Counted from the first letter of the stretch, positions 16,271-26,397 are shown. The stretch: 30,355 nt of DNA from a bacterium (GCA_905221235.1 CAJNCJ010000020.1:1-30355); one strand, 5' to 3'. Numbers and translations are program-made. The notes: a model not told the origin generated them from the letters alone.

Positions 16271-16286
16271 ATTGTATTTTAAGGAG
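16271..16286 (+). promoter_or_regulatory. Predicted tracr-L/Cas9 autorepression target with PAM
   Basis: ATTGTATTTTA at 16271-16281 is identical to the 11-nt guide of the long tracrRNA and is followed by AGGAG. This satisfies both NGG and the NGGNG PAM of the related S. thermophilus CRISPR3 Cas9. It lies about 10 bp downstream of the cas -10 box, so Cas9 bound there without cutting would block the promoter. The guide's own locus is followed by GTT, which is no PAM. Confidence 0.8.
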
Positions 16287-16439
16287 TCTACTTTTAAAAA
16301 GTTCAAATTTACTAAAGATAATCTTGTCATTCTAACTGAGCTATTAAAGTTTATGAAAGGTTGCATTGACTTAATCAAAGCTATCATTTCTTAATTTTTA
16401 AATTATATCTTAATACAAATACAGCGGAGGTTTGTATAC

Positions 16440-19400
16440 ATGGAAAACAAAAATTACTCTATTGGACTCGATATCGGAACCAACAGCGTCGGATGGGCCG
16501 TCATTACAGATGACTATAAAGTCCCATCAAAAAAGATGAAAGTTCTGGGTAATACCGATAAACGATTTATCAAGAAAAATCTCATTGGGTCTCTATTGTT
16601 TGATGAGGGAACTACTGCTGAGGATAGACGCCTTAAACGAACTGCACGCCGGCGTTATACTCGTCGTAAAAATCGTCTTCACTATCTTCAAGAAATCTTC
16701 GCTGAGGAAATGAACAAGGTGGATAATAGTTTCTTTCATCGATTAGATGACTCCTTCTTAATTCCTGAGGATAAGAGAGGAAGTAAATACCCTATTTTTG
16801 CTACCTTGGCAGAAGAAAAAGAATATCACAAGAAATTTCCAACTATCTATCATTTGAGAAAACACCTGGCGGACTCAAAAGAAAAAACTGACTTGCGCTT
16901 GATCTATCTAGCATTAGCTCATATGATTAAATACCGCGGACATTTTTTGTATGAAGAATCTTTCGATATTAAAAACAATGATATTCAAAAAATCTTTAGC
17001 GAGTTTATAAGCATTTACGACAACACCTTTGAAGGAAGTTCACTTAGCGGACAAAACGCGCAAGTAGAAGCAATTTTTTCTGATAAAATTAGCAAATCTG
17101 CAAAGAGAGAACGCGTTCTAAAACTCTTTCCTGATGAAAAATCCACTGGTTTATTCTCGGAATTTCTCAAGTTAATTGTAGGAAATCAAGCTGAGTTTAA
17201 AAAACATTTTGACTTGGAAGAAAAAGCTCCACTACAATTCTCTAAGGATACCTACGATGAGGATTTGGAAAACTTACTCGAACAAATTGGAGATGGTTTT
17301 GCAGACCTTTTTCTAGTTGCTAAAAAACTCTATGATGCTATTCTTCTATCAGGAATCTTAACCGTCACAGATCCTTCAACCAAGGCTCCACTGTCAGCAT
17401 CTATGATTGAGCGCTATGAAAATCACCAAAAAGATTTGGCAGCTTTAAAACAATTCATCAAAAACAATCTTCAAGAAAAATATGATGAAGTTTTCTCTGA
17501 CCAATCTAAAGATGGGTATGCTGGGTATATCAATGGCAAAACCACTCAAGAAGCATTTTACAAGTACATCAAAAATCTTCTCTCTAAATTTGAAAGAGCA
17601 GATTATTTCCTTGATAAAATTGAACGTGAAGATTTCTTGAGAAAACAACGCACCTTCGATAATGGTTCTATTCCTCATCAAATTCATCTTCAAAAAATGA
17701 ATGCCATTATCCGTCGGCAAGGAGAACATTATCCATTCCTGAAGGAAAATAAAGAAAAGATAGAGAAAATCTTGACTTTCCGTATTCCTTACTACATTGG
17801 CCCATTGGCTCGTGGCAATCGTGATTTCGCTTGGCTTACTCGAAATTCTGACCAAGCAATCCGACCTTGGAATTTTGAAGAAATTATTGATCAAGCAAGC
17901 TCTGCAGAAGACTTCATCCATAAGATGACTAACTATGACTTGTATCTGCCAGAGGAAAAAGTTTTACCCAAACATAGTCTCTTGTATGAAACATTTGCTG
18001 TCTACAATGAATTAACAAAAGTAAAATTTATTGCAGAAGGATTGAGAGACTATCAATTCCTTGATAGTGGGCAGAAGAAGCAAATTGTCAATCAATTATT
18101 CAAAGAGAAAAGAAAAGTAACTGAAAAAGACATCATTCAGTACCTACACAATGTTGATGGCTACGATGGAATCGAACTAAAAGGAATTGAAAAACAATTT
18201 AACGCCAGTCTATCTACTTATCATGATTTACTCAAAATTATCAAGGATAAGGAATTTATGGATGATGATAAAAATGAAGCAATTCTTGAAAATATCGTTC
18301 ACACTCTGACAATCTTCGAAGATCGTGAGATGATTAAGCAACGCCTTGCTCAGTATAATTCTCTCTTTGATGAAAAAGTGATTAAAGCACTGATTCGTCG
18401 ACATTATACTGGTTGGGGAAAACTCTCTGCTAAGCTAATCAACGGTATCTGTGATAAAAAAACTGGTAAAACAATTCTTGACTACTTGATTGATGATGGC
18501 TACAGCAATCGTAATTTTATGCAGTTAATCAATGATGACGGGCTTTCCTTCAAAGACATTATTCAAAAAGCACAAGTAGTTGGTAAGACAAACGATGTGA
18601 AGCAAGTTGTCCAAGAGCTTCCAGGAAGCCCTGCCATTAAAAAGGGAATTTTACAAAGTATCAAACTTGTCGATGAGCTTGTCAAAGTTATGGGCCACGC
18701 TCCCGAGTCCATTGTGATTGAGATGGCACGAGAAAATCAGACAACTGCCAGAGGGAAAAAGAATTCCCAACAAAGATATAAACGCATTGAAGATGCACTA
18801 AAAAATTTAGCACCTGGACTTGATTCAAATATATTAAAAGAATATCCAACAGATAATATTCAACTTCAAAACGACCGTCTCTTCCTTTACTATCTCCAAA
18901 ATGGGAAGGATATGTACACTGGGGAACCTCTTGACATCAACCAACTAAGTAGCTATGACATTGACCATATCGTCCCACAGGCTTTTATAAAAGATGATTC
19001 TCTAGACAACCGTGTCTTGACTAGTTCAAAGAATAATCGTGGTAAATCTGATAATGTTCCAAGTTTAGAGGTTGTTCAAAAAAGAAAAGCTTTTTGGCAA
19101 CAATTACTGGATTCCAAATTGATTTCAGAACGTAAATTTAATAATTTAACCAAGGCTGAACGTGGTGGGCTAGATGAGCGAGATAAAGTTGGCTTTATCA
19201 GACGCCAACTAGTTGAAACACGGCAAATCACAAAACATGTTGCTCAGATTTTGGATGCCCGTTTTAATACAGAAGTGACTGAGAAGGATAAGAAGAACCG
19301 TAAGGTCAAAATTATCACTTTGAAATCCAATCTAGTTTCCAACTTCCGTAAAGAATTTAAGTTATATAAGGTGCGAGAAATCAATGACTACCACCATGCA

Positions 19401-20618
19401 CATGATGCCTACTTAAATGCAGTAGTGGCTAAGGCTATCCTTAAGAAATATCCTAAACTAGAGCCTGAATTCATCTATGGTGACTATCAAAAGTACGATC
19501 TTAAGCGCTACATCTCAAGATCCAAAGATCCTAAAGATGTTGAAAAAGCAACTGAAAAGTATTTCTTCTACTCAAACTTGTTGAACTTCTTTAAAGAAGA
19601 GGTGCATTACGCAGACGGAACCATCGTAAAACGAGAGAATATCGAATACTCTAAGGATACTGGAGAAATCGCTTGGAATAAAGAAAAAGATTTCGCTACA
19701 ATTAAAAAAGTTCTTTCACTTCCGCAGGTGAATATTGTGAAGAAGACAGAGATTCAAACACATGGTCTAGATAGAGGTAAACCTAGAGGATTGTTCAATT
19801 CTAATCCATCTCCTAAACCTTCAGAAGATAGTAAAGAAAATCTTGTCCCAATTAAACAAGGGCTTGACCCACGAAAATACGGTGGTTACGCTGGTATTTC
19901 TAACTCATACGCGGTCTTAGTTAAAGCTATTATTGAAAAAGGAGCGAAAAAACAACAAAAGACAGTTCTTGAATTTCAAGGTATCTCTATTTTAGATAAA
20001 ATAAATTTTGAAAAGAACAAAAAAAACTATCTTCTTGAGAAAGGATACATAAAAATTCTATCAACTATTACTTTACCTAAATATAGTTTGTTTGAGTTTC
20101 CTGATGGTACAAGAAGAAGACTAGCAAGTATTCTATCGACAAACAATAAACGAGGAGAAATTCATAAAGGTAATGAATTGGTCATCTCCGAAAAGTATAC
20201 GACTCTTTTGTATCATGCTAAGAATATTAATAAAACACTTGAACCAGAACACATAGAGTATGTTGAGAAACATCGAAATGATTTTGCTAAACTTTTAGAA
20301 TTTGTACTTGATTTTAACGATAAATATGTAGGCGCATTAAAAAATGGAGAAAGAATCAGACAAGCATTTATTGATTGGGAAACAGTTGATATCGAAAAGT
20401 TATGTTTCAGTTTCATTGGTCCAAGAAATAGTAAAAATGCTGGTTTATTCGAGTTAACTTCACAAGGAAGTGCTTCTGACTTCGAGTTCTTGGGAGTAAA
20501 AATTCCACGATACAGAGACTATACACCTTCTTCACTCCTCAACGCCACCCTCATCCACCAATCCATCACTGGTCTATACGAGACTCGGATTGACTTAAGC
20601 AAATTAGGAGAAGACTAA
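16440..20618 (+). CDS. cas9: CRISPR-associated endonuclease Cas9 (type II-A)
   Basis: RNA-guided DNA nuclease of 1392 residues, close in size to S. thermophilus CRISPR3 Cas9. RuvC-I is [14 protein letters not shown] with D11; the arginine-rich bridge helix [17 protein letters not shown] follows; RuvC-II has [10 protein letters not shown] with E761; the HNH motif is YDIDHIVPQ with H843; RuvC-III is [12 protein letters not shown] with H986 and D989. All catalytic residues are present. The C-terminal PAM-interacting region has R1357-Y-R1359, the Arg-x-Arg pair that reads GG, in a context like the NGGNG enzyme. The ATG has GGAGG nine bases upstream. It is first in cas9-cas1-cas2-csn2, its stop overlaps the cas1 start by one base, and it is probably repressed through the tracr-L target upstream. 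Confidence 0.98.
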   Translation: MENKNYSIGLDIGTNSVGWAVITDDYKVPSKKMKVLGNTDKRFIKKNLIGSLLFDEGTTAEDRRLKRTARRRYTRRKNRLHYLQEIFAEEMNKVDNSFFHRLDDSFLIPEDKRGSKYPIFATLAEEKEYHKKFPTIYHLRKHLADSKEKTDLRLIYLALAHMIKYRGHFLYEESFDIKNNDIQKIFSEFISIYDNTFEGSSLSGQNAQVEAIFSDKISKSAKRERVLKLFPDEKSTGLFSEFLKLIVGNQAEFKKHFDLEEKAPLQFSKDTYDEDLENLLEQIGDGFADLFLVAKKLYDAILLSGILTVTDPSTKAPLSASMIERYENHQKDLAALKQFIKNNLQEKYDEVFSDQSKDGYAGYINGKTTQEAFYKYIKNLLSKFERADYFLDKIEREDFLRKQRTFDNGSIPHQIHLQKMNAIIRRQGEHYPFLKENKEKIEKILTFRIPYYIGPLARGNRDFAWLTRNSDQAIRPWNFEEIIDQASSAEDFIHKMTNYDLYLPEEKVLPKHSLLYETFAVYNELTKVKFIAEGLRDYQFLDSGQKKQIVNQLFKEKRKVTEKDIIQYLHNVDGYDGIELKGIEKQFNASLSTYHDLLKIIKDKEFMDDDKNEAILENIVHTLTIFEDREMIKQRLAQYNSLFDEKVIKALIRRHYTGWGKLSAKLINGICDKKTGKTILDYLIDDGYSNRNFMQLINDDGLSFKDIIQKAQVVGKTNDVKQVVQELPGSPAIKKGILQSIKLVDELVKVMGHAPESIVIEMARENQTTARGKKNSQQRYKRIEDALKNLAPGLDSNILKEYPTDNIQLQNDRLFLYYLQNGKDMYTGEPLDINQLSSYDIDHIVPQAFIKDDSLDNRVLTSSKNNRGKSDNVPSLEVVQKRKAFWQQLLDSKLISERKFNNLTKAERGGLDERDKVGFIRRQLVETRQITKHVAQILDARFNTEVTEKDKKNRKVKIITLKSNLVSNFRKEFKLYKVREINDYHHAHDAYLNAVVAKAILKKYPKLEPEFIYGDYQKYDLKRYISRSKDPKDVEKATEKYFFYSNLLNFFKEEVHYADGTIVKRENIEYSKDTGEIAWNKEKDFATIKKVLSLPQVNIVKKTEIQTHGLDRGKPRGLFNSNPSPKPSEDSKENLVPIKQGLDPRKYGGYAGISNSYAVLVKAIIEKGAKKQQKTVLEFQGISILDKINFEKNKKNYLLEKGYIKILSTITLPKYSLFEFPDGTRRRLASILSTNNKRGEIHKGNELVISEKYTTLLYHAKNINKTLEPEHIEYVEKHRNDFAKLLEFVLDFNDKYVGALKNGERIRQAFIDWETVDIEKLCFSFIGPRNSKNAGLFELTSQGSASDFEFLGVKIPRYRDYTPSSLLNATLIHQSITGLYETRIDLSKLGED

Positions 20619-21484
20619 TGGGATGGAGAACTATTGTAGTCAATACGCACTCTAAACTCTCCTACAAGAATAACCACTTGATTTTTAAAGATGCCTCTCG
20701 GACAGAGTTAATTCACCTGTCCGAGGTGGACATCCTGCTTTTGGAGACGACAGATATTGTTCTCTCCACTATGCTGATAAAGCGCTTGGTGGATGAAAAT
20801 ATTCTGGTCATCTTTTGTGATGATAAACGCTTACCAACGGCATATTTAATGCCTTACTATGGTCGTCATGATTCCAGTTTGCAACTCTCTCGTCAAATTA
20901 CTTGGAATGAAGATGTAAAGGCGGAAATATGGACAACCATCATTGCACAAAAAATTCTCAATCAAGCTTTTTATCTGGGGAGTTGTGGTTTTCTGGAAAA
21001 GAGCCAGTCCGTCATCGATCTCTATCATGGATTAGATTTGTTTGATCCTAATAACCGTGAGGGACACGCAGCTCGTATTTATTTCAACACCTTGTTTGGA
21101 AATGATTTTAATCGTGAGCAAGATAGTGATGTTAATGCTGCCTTAGACTATGGCTACACTTTGATTTTGAGTATGTTTGCGCGTGAGATTGTTTTGTCTG
21201 GCTGTATGACTCAGTTTGGCTTGAAACATGCCAATCAGTTCAATCAATTCAACCTAGCCAGTGATATTATGGAGCCTTTCCGTCCGATTATTGACAGAAT
21301 TGTCTATGAAAATCGAAACAGCTCTTTTATCAAAATCAAACGAGAACTTTTTACTATTTTCTCAGACACCTTCCACTACAATGGTAAAGATATGTACCTG
21401 TCCAATATCATCAGTGACTATACTAAGAAAGTCATCCAAGCTCTCAATCAACCCGAGAAAGGAGTTCCTGAATTTAGGATATGA
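20618..21484 (+). CDS. cas1: CRISPR integrase Cas1
   Basis: Catalytic subunit of the Cas1-Cas2 complex that inserts new spacers at the leader end of the array. It has 288 residues, normal for type II-A. The metal-binding residues are E148 in [12 protein letters not shown]204 in [10 protein letters not shown], and D216/E219 in [11 protein letters not shown]. The N-terminal beta-rich domain mediates dimerisation. Its ATG overlaps the cas9 stop (TAATG) and has AGGAGA upstream. It overlaps cas2 by four bases, so translation is coupled along the operon. Confidence 0.97.
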   Translation: MGWRTIVVNTHSKLSYKNNHLIFKDASRTELIHLSEVDILLLETTDIVLSTMLIKRLVDENILVIFCDDKRLPTAYLMPYYGRHDSSLQLSRQITWNEDVKAEIWTTIIAQKILNQAFYLGSCGFLEKSQSVIDLYHGLDLFDPNNREGHAARIYFNTLFGNDFNREQDSDVNAALDYGYTLILSMFAREIVLSGCMTQFGLKHANQFNQFNLASDIMEPFRPIIDRIVYENRNSSFIKIKRELFTIFSDTFHYNGKDMYLSNIISDYTKKVIQALNQPEKGVPEFRI

Positions 21485-21825
21485 ATTATCGATATATGCG
21501 TATGATTTTAATGTTTGATATGCCAGTTGATACCGTAGAGGAACGCAAGGCCTATCGGAAATTTCGGAAGTTCCTCATAGATGAGGGATTTATCATGCAC
21601 CAATTCTCCATCTATAGCAAACTCTTGCTCAACAACTCTGCTAATAACGCCATGATTGAGCGACTCAAGACCCATAACCCTAAAAAGGGGAACATTACTC
21701 TCTTAACCATTACAGAAAAGCAGTTTTCTCGTATGATTTACTTAAATGGCGAGCGAAATACCAGCATAGCAAATTCCGATGCACGCTTGGTCTTTCTAGG
21801 AGAGGAGCCTAGAGATGAAGATTAA
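21481..21825 (+). CDS. cas2: CRISPR adaptation protein Cas2
   Basis: Structural partner of Cas1; a Cas2 dimer bridges two Cas1 dimers in the spacer-integration complex. It has 114 residues with a ferredoxin-like fold and the family Asp as D13 in [10 protein letters not shown]. The pattern [21 protein letters not shown] is typical of type II-A Cas2. Its start lies in an ATGA overlap with cas1 and its end overlaps csn2 by 11 bases. Confidence 0.96.
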   Translation: MNYRYMRMILMFDMPVDTVEERKAYRKFRKFLIDEGFIMHQFSIYSKLLLNNSANNAMIERLKTHNPKKGNITLLTITEKQFSRMIYLNGERNTSIANSDARLVFLGEEPRDED

Positions 21826-22477
21826 TTTCCCACTACTGGATGAACCATTAGCTATTGAAAATGCCACTTTTTTAGTGTTGGAAGACCAGTTTACCTTTTC
21901 AACTATCGTCAAGCAATTCTACCAATATACTGATGGTGGGGAGTTGAAGTTGTTTGATAGAAATCTAAAAGCTCTGAAAGAAGCTGAATTACTAGTGATA
22001 ACGGATGTCTTAGGATACAATCTCAACTCACCTGCGATGCTCAAGCTGATACATGCAGATCTTGAAAATCAGCTCAATGACAAGCCCGAAGTCAAATCCA
22101 TGATTGAAAAGCTGGTTGCTACGATTACAGAATTGCTAGCATTTGAGTGTTTAGAAAACGAGTTAGACCTAGAGTATGATGAAATTACCATTTTAGAGTT
22201 AATCGATGCACTTGGTGTCAAAGTCGAAACCCTGAGTGATACACCTTTTGAAAAGATGCTAGAAATTGTCCAGGTTTTTAAATATCTTTCTAAAAAGAAA
22301 CTCCTTGTTTTCATCAATGCATCCGCCTATCTATCAAAGGATGAGTTAGTAAATTTGATAGAGTATATCCAACTCAATCAACTGTCCGTCTTGTTTGTTG
22401 AGCCTCGGAAAATCTATGATTTTCCGCAGTATGTATTGGATCAAGACTATTTCTTGAACCCTGAAAATATGGTATAA
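21815..22477 (+). CDS. csn2: CRISPR adaptation protein Csn2
   Basis: Type II-A marker protein. Csn2 forms a tetrameric ring that slides on free double-stranded DNA ends and helps Cas1-Cas2 and Cas9 acquire spacers. At 220 residues it is the short Csn2 form of streptococci. The start [20 protein letters not shown] and the acidic middle part fit the family; it has no enzymatic motif, as expected. It overlaps cas2. The promoter of the CRISPR array lies across its last codons and stop codon. Confidence 0.95.
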   Translation: MKINFPLLDEPLAIENATFLVLEDQFTFSTIVKQFYQYTDGGELKLFDRNLKALKEAELLVITDVLGYNLNSPAMLKLIHADLENQLNDKPEVKSMIEKLVATITELLAFECLENELDLEYDEITILELIDALGVKVETLSDTPFEKMLEIVQVFKYLSKKKLLVFINASAYLSKDELVNLIEYIQLNQLSVLFVEPRKIYDFPQYVLDQDYFLNPENMV

Positions 22478-22567
22478 TAAGAGTAACAATTGGAACCTGA
22501 CGAGCTGAAGTCTGGCTGGGACGAATGGCGCGATTACGAAATTTCGTGAGAAAAATTTTTCTACGAG
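22470..22567 (+). promoter_or_regulatory. CRISPR leader and pre-crRNA promoter
   Basis: The leader begins at the csn2 stop. TGGTATAAT (22470-22478) is an extended -10 that includes the stop codon, so the pre-crRNA should start near 22485. The leader ends with TTTTTCTACGAG directly before the first repeat. CTACGAG is the leader-anchoring sequence that directs spacer integration in type II-A systems. CGAAATTTCG just upstream is a short palindrome. Confidence 0.8.
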
Positions 22568-23197
22568 GTTTTAGAGCTGTGTTGTTTCGAATGGTTCCAA
22601 AACCTGCCAAGCGTTGGCATAGGCTTCCGTCCAGTTTTAGAGCTGTGTTGTTTCGAATGGTTCCAAAACTTGAAGAAGTGGTTCATGATATCGGAAAGGG
22701 TTTTAGAGCTGTGTTGTTTCGAATGGTTCCAAAACAAAACAACTTGCAGAAAGACCTGCAAGCGAGTTTTAGAGCTGTGTTGTTTCGAATGGTTCCAAAA
22801 CGTAAATTGGGTGAATCTGCCCGAAAAAACAGTTTTAGAGCTGTGTTGTTTCGAATGGTTCCAAAACGCCCTATGTGGTCCACTACGGTCTGCACGGGTT
22901 TTAGAGCTGTGTTGTTTCGAATGGTTCCAAAACAGGTCAAACCCTTCATCTCATCAGACAAGAGTTTTAGAGCTGTGTTGTTTCGAATGGTTCCAAAACA
23001 CACGTTGAGTACGGGCATAAGACGGTCAAGTTTTAGAGCTGTGTTGTTTCGAATGGTTCCAAAACAAACAAAAAAAACGATGAAGGAATTATCTAGTTTT
23101 AGAGCTGTGTTGTTTCGAATGGTTCCAAAACTGGAATTGGACGACTTAGAAGATGGCGACTGTTTTAGAGCTGTGTTGTTTCGAATAGTTCCAAATC
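22568..23197 (+). CRISPR. CRISPR array, 10 repeats and 9 spacers
   Basis: The repeats are 36 nt (GTTTTAGAGCTGTGTTGTTT, then 16 nt ending CCAAAAC), starting at 22568, 22634, 22700, 22766, 22832, 22898, 22964, 23030, 23096 and 23162. All spacers are 30 nt. Repeats 1-9 are identical; the last (23162-23197) differs at position 26 (G to A) and position 35 (A to T), as expected for the trailer end. New spacers should enter at the csn2 side. I see no spacer matching elsewhere in the window by eye, and the sources are unknown. Spacer 1 and spacer 3 each contain a strong internal inverted repeat. Confidence 0.99.
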
Positions 23198-23202
23198 ACA
23201 TT

Positions 23203-23234
23203 AAAAGCTACTCATTTTTTAAGTAGCTTTTTTC
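23203..23234. terminator. Terminator between the CRISPR array and the rhomboid gene
   Basis: A perfect 10-bp stem AAAAGCTACT/AGTAGCTTTT is followed by a U run on the plus strand and by a weaker UUUUA end on the minus strand. It can stop the pre-crRNA, and possibly the convergent rhomboid operon transcript as well. Confidence 0.85.
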
Positions 23235-23258
23235 TTATTCAAGTTTACATATTAGTCG

Positions 23259-23936
23259 TCACATTCCCATTCCCTTGTACAAAAGCAAGACTGCGAGTCC
23301 TACGAACAAGACTACCGCTCCTAACCTCTGGCTGGTGCTATACATCCGTCTTTCTCCTCGAACTGGAAAGATAATTGCTAGAAATGCGCCACCAACTGCA
23401 CCTCCGATATGACCTGCTAGACTGATTCCTGGAATCAGAACACTTCCAATAATGTTAATCACAAAAAGTGTCAGATAAGACTGTCCTAGCTGTTGGATAT
23501 AAGGATTACGCGTAGCATAGCGAAGAATGATAATCGCGGCAAATAGTCCGTAAAGAGAGGTGGATGCTCCTGCTGCTAAGGATTTTGGACTAAACTCAAA
23601 AACAAAGAGATTGCCCATCATTCCAGATAATAGATAGAGAAAGAAAAACTGCTTGGATCCGAAAATTTCCTCTACCTGCCTACCAAGATAATAGAGCGAA
23701 AGCATATTAACAATGAAATGCTCCCACCCAATATGAACAAAAATAGCCGAAAAGAGACGCCAAACCTGCTCTGGAAAGAGGCGAATGGCAGGTCCGTACA
23801 TGGCTCCAAATCGAAATAAGGTATCTGCCCTGTAAAAGTTTCCTCCTGTGGTCACCAACATTAGTAGAAATACCAAGGCCGTCACTAAGAGGAAGAAACT
23901 CGTCACAGGGTAACGCCTATCAAAGATTTCCTTCAT
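23259..23936 (-). CDS. Rhomboid family intramembrane serine protease
   Basis: An integral membrane protein of 225 residues with about six or seven membrane helices. The catalytic serine is S125 in LAAGASTSLYG, and the catalytic histidine is H176 in LAGHIGGAVGGA. The conserved HIGWEHFIVNM segment (about residues 68-78) is also a rhomboid hallmark. Rhomboids cleave membrane proteins within or near the membrane; the substrate here is unknown. The start could be TTG at 23939 or ATG at 23936; I chose the ATG, 9 nt after AGGAGG. It overlaps the end of the cyclo-ligase gene by 17 nt, so it is the last gene of the dapH-side operon. In pneumococcus, from memory, it follows galU directly. Confidence 0.93.
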   Translation of the reverse strand: MKEIFDRRYPVTSFFLLVTALVFLLMLVTTGGNFYRADTLFRFGAMYGPAIRLFPEQVWRLFSAIFVHIGWEHFIVNMLSLYYLGRQVEEIFGSKQFFFLYLLSGMMGNLFVFEFSPKSLAAGASTSLYGLFAAIIILRYATRNPYIQQLGQSYLTLFVINIIGSVLIPGISLAGHIGGAVGGAFLAIIFPVRGERRMYSTSQRLGAVVLFVGLAVLLLYKGMGM

Positions 23937-24459
23937 CAATCAGTACCTCCTGAACAGGAATATCATGATTTTCAGGGCTAAAATCCCGAATTTGACAAGG
24001 ATAAACCGTACTCAAAGTATGACCAGGAAAATGTTCCAGATAGCGGTCATAATAACCTCCACCATAGCCAATCCGATAGCCCTCTCTCGTAAAAGCCAGC
24101 CCTGGAACATGAATCAAATCAATCTGAGAGGCATCCACTACTTCCAAATCTCCCTGTGGTTCCAGTAAGCCAAAAGAAGTTTTGACCAGTTGTTGCGGAT
24201 TATAGACTACAAAGTCCATGCGCCCCTTGGGATAGGTTTTGGGTATCAGAACCTTCTTGCCATCCTTCAGCGCCTGCTCAATCAGTTCCTGCGTTTGAAA
24301 CTCATGAGAAAAAGAGAGATAGGTTGCGATAACCTTGGCTTCTTGGTAAAAGGGGTGATTTAAAAATCGCTCGGTTAAAGCTTGATCCATAGCAACTTTT
24401 TGAGTTTGAAGTATAGCCTTCATTTCTTGCAAGACTTGCTTGCGTAATTCCGATTTCAT
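23920..24459 (-). CDS. 5-formyltetrahydrofolate cyclo-ligase
   Basis: Cytoplasmic enzyme that converts 5-formyl-THF with ATP to 5,10-methenyl-THF and so returns the storage form of folate to one-carbon metabolism. It has 179 residues. The signature is R-I-GYGGGYYDRYL (about residues 129-141), with a basic N-terminal helix MKSELRKQVLQ and the LIPKTYPKGRMDF segment. A TTG two codons earlier is in frame, but the ATG at 24459 has GAGGG at good spacing, located in the end of the upstream deacetylase gene. Genes on both sides are close or overlapping, so it is co-transcribed. Confidence 0.94.
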   Translation of the reverse strand: MKSELRKQVLQEMKAILQTQKVAMDQALTERFLNHPFYQEAKVIATYLSFSHEFQTQELIEQALKDGKKVLIPKTYPKGRMDFVVYNPQQLVKTSFGLLEPQGDLEVVDASQIDLIHVPGLAFTREGYRIGYGGGYYDRYLEHFPGHTLSTVYPCQIRDFSPENHDIPVQEVLIDEGNL

Positions 24460-24470
24460 AGACAAGCCCT

Positions 24471-25601
24471 CTACTCTGTTGCCTTCTTTTTCAAGAAACT
24501 AGAAACCGCATCAACCCCAATAGCTAGTGCCTCTTCCTTAGGAGTCATCTGAGGGTGATGAAGGGCGTAGGGACTATCGATACCCAACCAAAACATGACG
24601 CCATCAACCTTTGAAAGCAAATAACCAAAGTCCTCGCCTGTCATAGCAGGCTCGATATCAATCAACTCAATTCCGTCTTTCTCTTCAAAGAAGTCCATCA
24701 GTTCACGCGCCAAGGCTGGATTGTTCTCAACAGGCAGGTAGCCCCCTTGTTTGAGTTCGACTTCGACTTCCATATCAAAGGCAGCTGCAACGCCTTCTGC
24801 AACTGTTTTGACCCTCTTTTGCACCAAGAGGCTCATGTCCTGTGTCAAAGCACGAATGGTTCCATGTAAGAATGCTGTGTCTGTGATGACATTGTTGGTT
24901 GTTCCAGCTTGGAAAAGGCCAAAGGTCACCACTGCTCCCTCGATTGGATTGACATTGCGGCTGACCACTGACTGTACTTGGGTTACAAAGTAACTAGCAG
25001 CCACCAAGGCATCATTTGCTTCATGCGGAAAAGCTGCGTGGCCCCCTTTTCCTTTGAAACGAATCTTCACCTCACAGGTCCCTGCAAAGAGCGTATGAGT
25101 ATTAGTCGCAATCTGTCCAACCTTCAGATCTGGACGAACATGGAGACCATAAAATTGGTCTGGCAACCAGTCTCCAAAAGCACTATCCTCATACATGAGC
25201 ATGCCACCAGCTTCATTTTCTTCAGCAGGCTGAAATAGGAAGAGCAGATTGTTCTTTGGTTGCTCCTCCAGTGCACGCTCAAGACAACCCAAGGAAATGG
25301 TCATATGAAAATCATGTCCACAAGCGTGCATGCGACCTTGGTGCTGAGAAACGAAAGGAAGGCCTGTTTGTTCGACGATAGGCAGGCCATCAATATCTGT
25401 TCTCCAACCAATGGTACGCTCTGGCTGACTTCCCTGCAAATAAACCAAAATCCCTGTCCGCCAAGTTCGAACTTGGACAAATTCCTTGCCCGCAGTCAAT
25501 TTTTCAATCACATCCATCAAATAAGCATGAGTCTTGAACTCCTCCAAACCAATCTCTGGAATCTGGTGCAAATCTCGTCTAGTCTGAATCAAATCTAACA
25601 T
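24471..25601 (-). CDS. N-acetyldiaminopimelate deacetylase (M20 amidohydrolase)
   Basis: A 376-residue metallo-amidohydrolase of the M20D family. The motifs HACGHDFHM (H92, C94, H96) and [11 protein letters not shown] (E127/E128) carry metal and catalytic residues; TGEDFGYLL and LHHPQM near the end complete the site. The family also includes hippurate and IAA-amino acid hydrolases, so sequence alone does not fix the substrate. Its position just downstream of dapH points to the acetyl branch of diaminopimelate/lysine synthesis, where it removes the acetyl group from N-acetyl-LL-diaminopimelate; lysine is then used in streptococcal peptidoglycan. The ATG has AGGAGG eight bases upstream. A weak hairpin separates it from dapH. 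Confidence 0.88.
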   Translation of the reverse strand: MLDLIQTRRDLHQIPEIGLEEFKTHAYLMDVIEKLTAGKEFVQVRTWRTGILVYLQGSQPERTIGWRTDIDGLPIVEQTGLPFVSQHQGRMHACGHDFHMTISLGCLERALEEQPKNNLLFLFQPAEENEAGGMLMYEDSAFGDWLPDQFYGLHVRPDLKVGQIATNTHTLFAGTCEVKIRFKGKGGHAAFPHEANDALVAASYFVTQVQSVVSRNVNPIEGAVVTFGLFQAGTTNNVITDTAFLHGTIRALTQDMSLLVQKRVKTVAEGVAAAFDMEVEVELKQGGYLPVENNPALARELMDFFEEKDGIELIDIEPAMTGEDFGYLLSKVDGVMFWLGIDSPYALHHPQMTPKEEALAIGVDAVSSFLKKKATE

Positions 25602-25626
25602 CTATCTGTCCTCCTATATAGCAGAA

Positions 25627-25653
25627 AGAGGCTGGAAAAAGAGTTCCGCCTCT
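25627..25653 (-). terminator. Hairpin between dapH and the deacetylase gene
   Basis: The minus-strand stem AGAGGC-GGAA with TTCC-A-GCCTCT (one bulge) is followed by only UUU. It may be a weak terminator or a processing site that lowers expression of the downstream genes. Confidence 0.4.
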
Positions 25654-25668
25654 ATTTATCATTTGCAA

Positions 25669-26367
25669 TTACAAGGTGCGAAGCGCATCTTCTAGCGCTG
25701 TTTTTTGTTGAGTTTGGGCATCAATCTCTTTGATAATGCGAGCTGGAACACCTGCTACTACCACGTTTTCTGGGACATCTTGGGTAACAATAGCTCCTGC
25801 TGCGACAACTGAACCACTACCGATTTGGACTCCTTCGATAACCACTGCATTGGCACCAATAAGAACATTGTCTCCGACACGAACTGGTTCAGCACTAGCT
25901 GGCTCAATCACACCTGCCAAAACTGCACCTGCACCAACGTGACTGTTTTTCCCAACGATAGCACGGCCACCAAGGATAGCCCCCATGTCAATCATGGTTC
26001 CTGCACCAATTTCAGCACCGATATTGATAACAGCTCCCATCATGATAACAGCATTGTCACCAATTTCTACCTGATCACGGATAATCGCACCTGGCTCGAT
26101 ACGAGCGTTGATAGCACGTTTATCTAGCAAAGGAACTGCAGAATTACGAGCATCTTGCTCAACAACATAGTCTCGATTTTCTACCAAGCCATCAAGAAGC
26201 GGAGCAACATCTTTCCAGTCTCCAAATAAGATATTCCCTAGTTTGACAACAGATCCAGGTACAGCAGTTGCAAGTTCTCCCTCAAAGGTTACTTTGACAC
26301 TGGTTTTCTTTTCAGCATTGGCGATAAATTGGATAATTTCTTGTGCGTTCATTTTTGTAGCAGTCAT
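25669..26367 (-). CDS. dapH: 2,3,4,5-tetrahydropyridine-2,6-dicarboxylate N-acetyltransferase
   Basis: Acetylates tetrahydrodipicolinate with acetyl-CoA, the first step of the acetylase branch of diaminopimelate/lysine synthesis. It has 232 residues. The N-terminal helical domain (about 1-85) is followed by a left-handed beta helix of hexapeptide repeats (about 86-210): [44 protein letters not shown] and [15 protein letters not shown] are clear runs. The ATG has AGGAGG upstream. It is the first gene of an operon with the deacetylase, cyclo-ligase and rhomboid genes, and has its own extended -10 promoter just after the terminator of the upstream RNA. Confidence 0.95.
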   Translation of the reverse strand: MTATKMNAQEIIQFIANAEKKTSVKVTFEGELATAVPGSVVKLGNILFGDWKDVAPLLDGLVENRDYVVEQDARNSAVPLLDKRAINARIEPGAIIRDQVEIGDNAVIMMGAVINIGAEIGAGTMIDMGAILGGRAIVGKNSHVGAGAVLAGVIEPASAEPVRVGDNVLIGANAVVIEGVQIGSGSVVAAGAIVTQDVPENVVVAGVPARIIKEIDAQTQQKTALEDALRTL

Positions 26368-26397
26368 AGGCGCCTCCTAGTTCATTTTAATGATACC

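Noticed and set aside
16155..16394. Open frame of 79 codons upstream of cas9 with hydrophobic stretches
   Set aside because: It begins upstream of the predicted cas promoter start, has no ribosome binding site, and overlaps the tracr-L promoter, the guide region and the self-target. AT-rich DNA easily gives such frames.
17445..17921. 158-codon antisense frame within cas9
   Set aside because: It lies fully inside a well-supported gene, lacks its own signals and shows no recognisable domain.
22525..23226. Long open frames through the CRISPR array on both strands
   Set aside because: Repeat plus spacer is 66 nt, exactly 22 codons, so stop-free frames repeat by arithmetic. The translations are the repeat read again and again.
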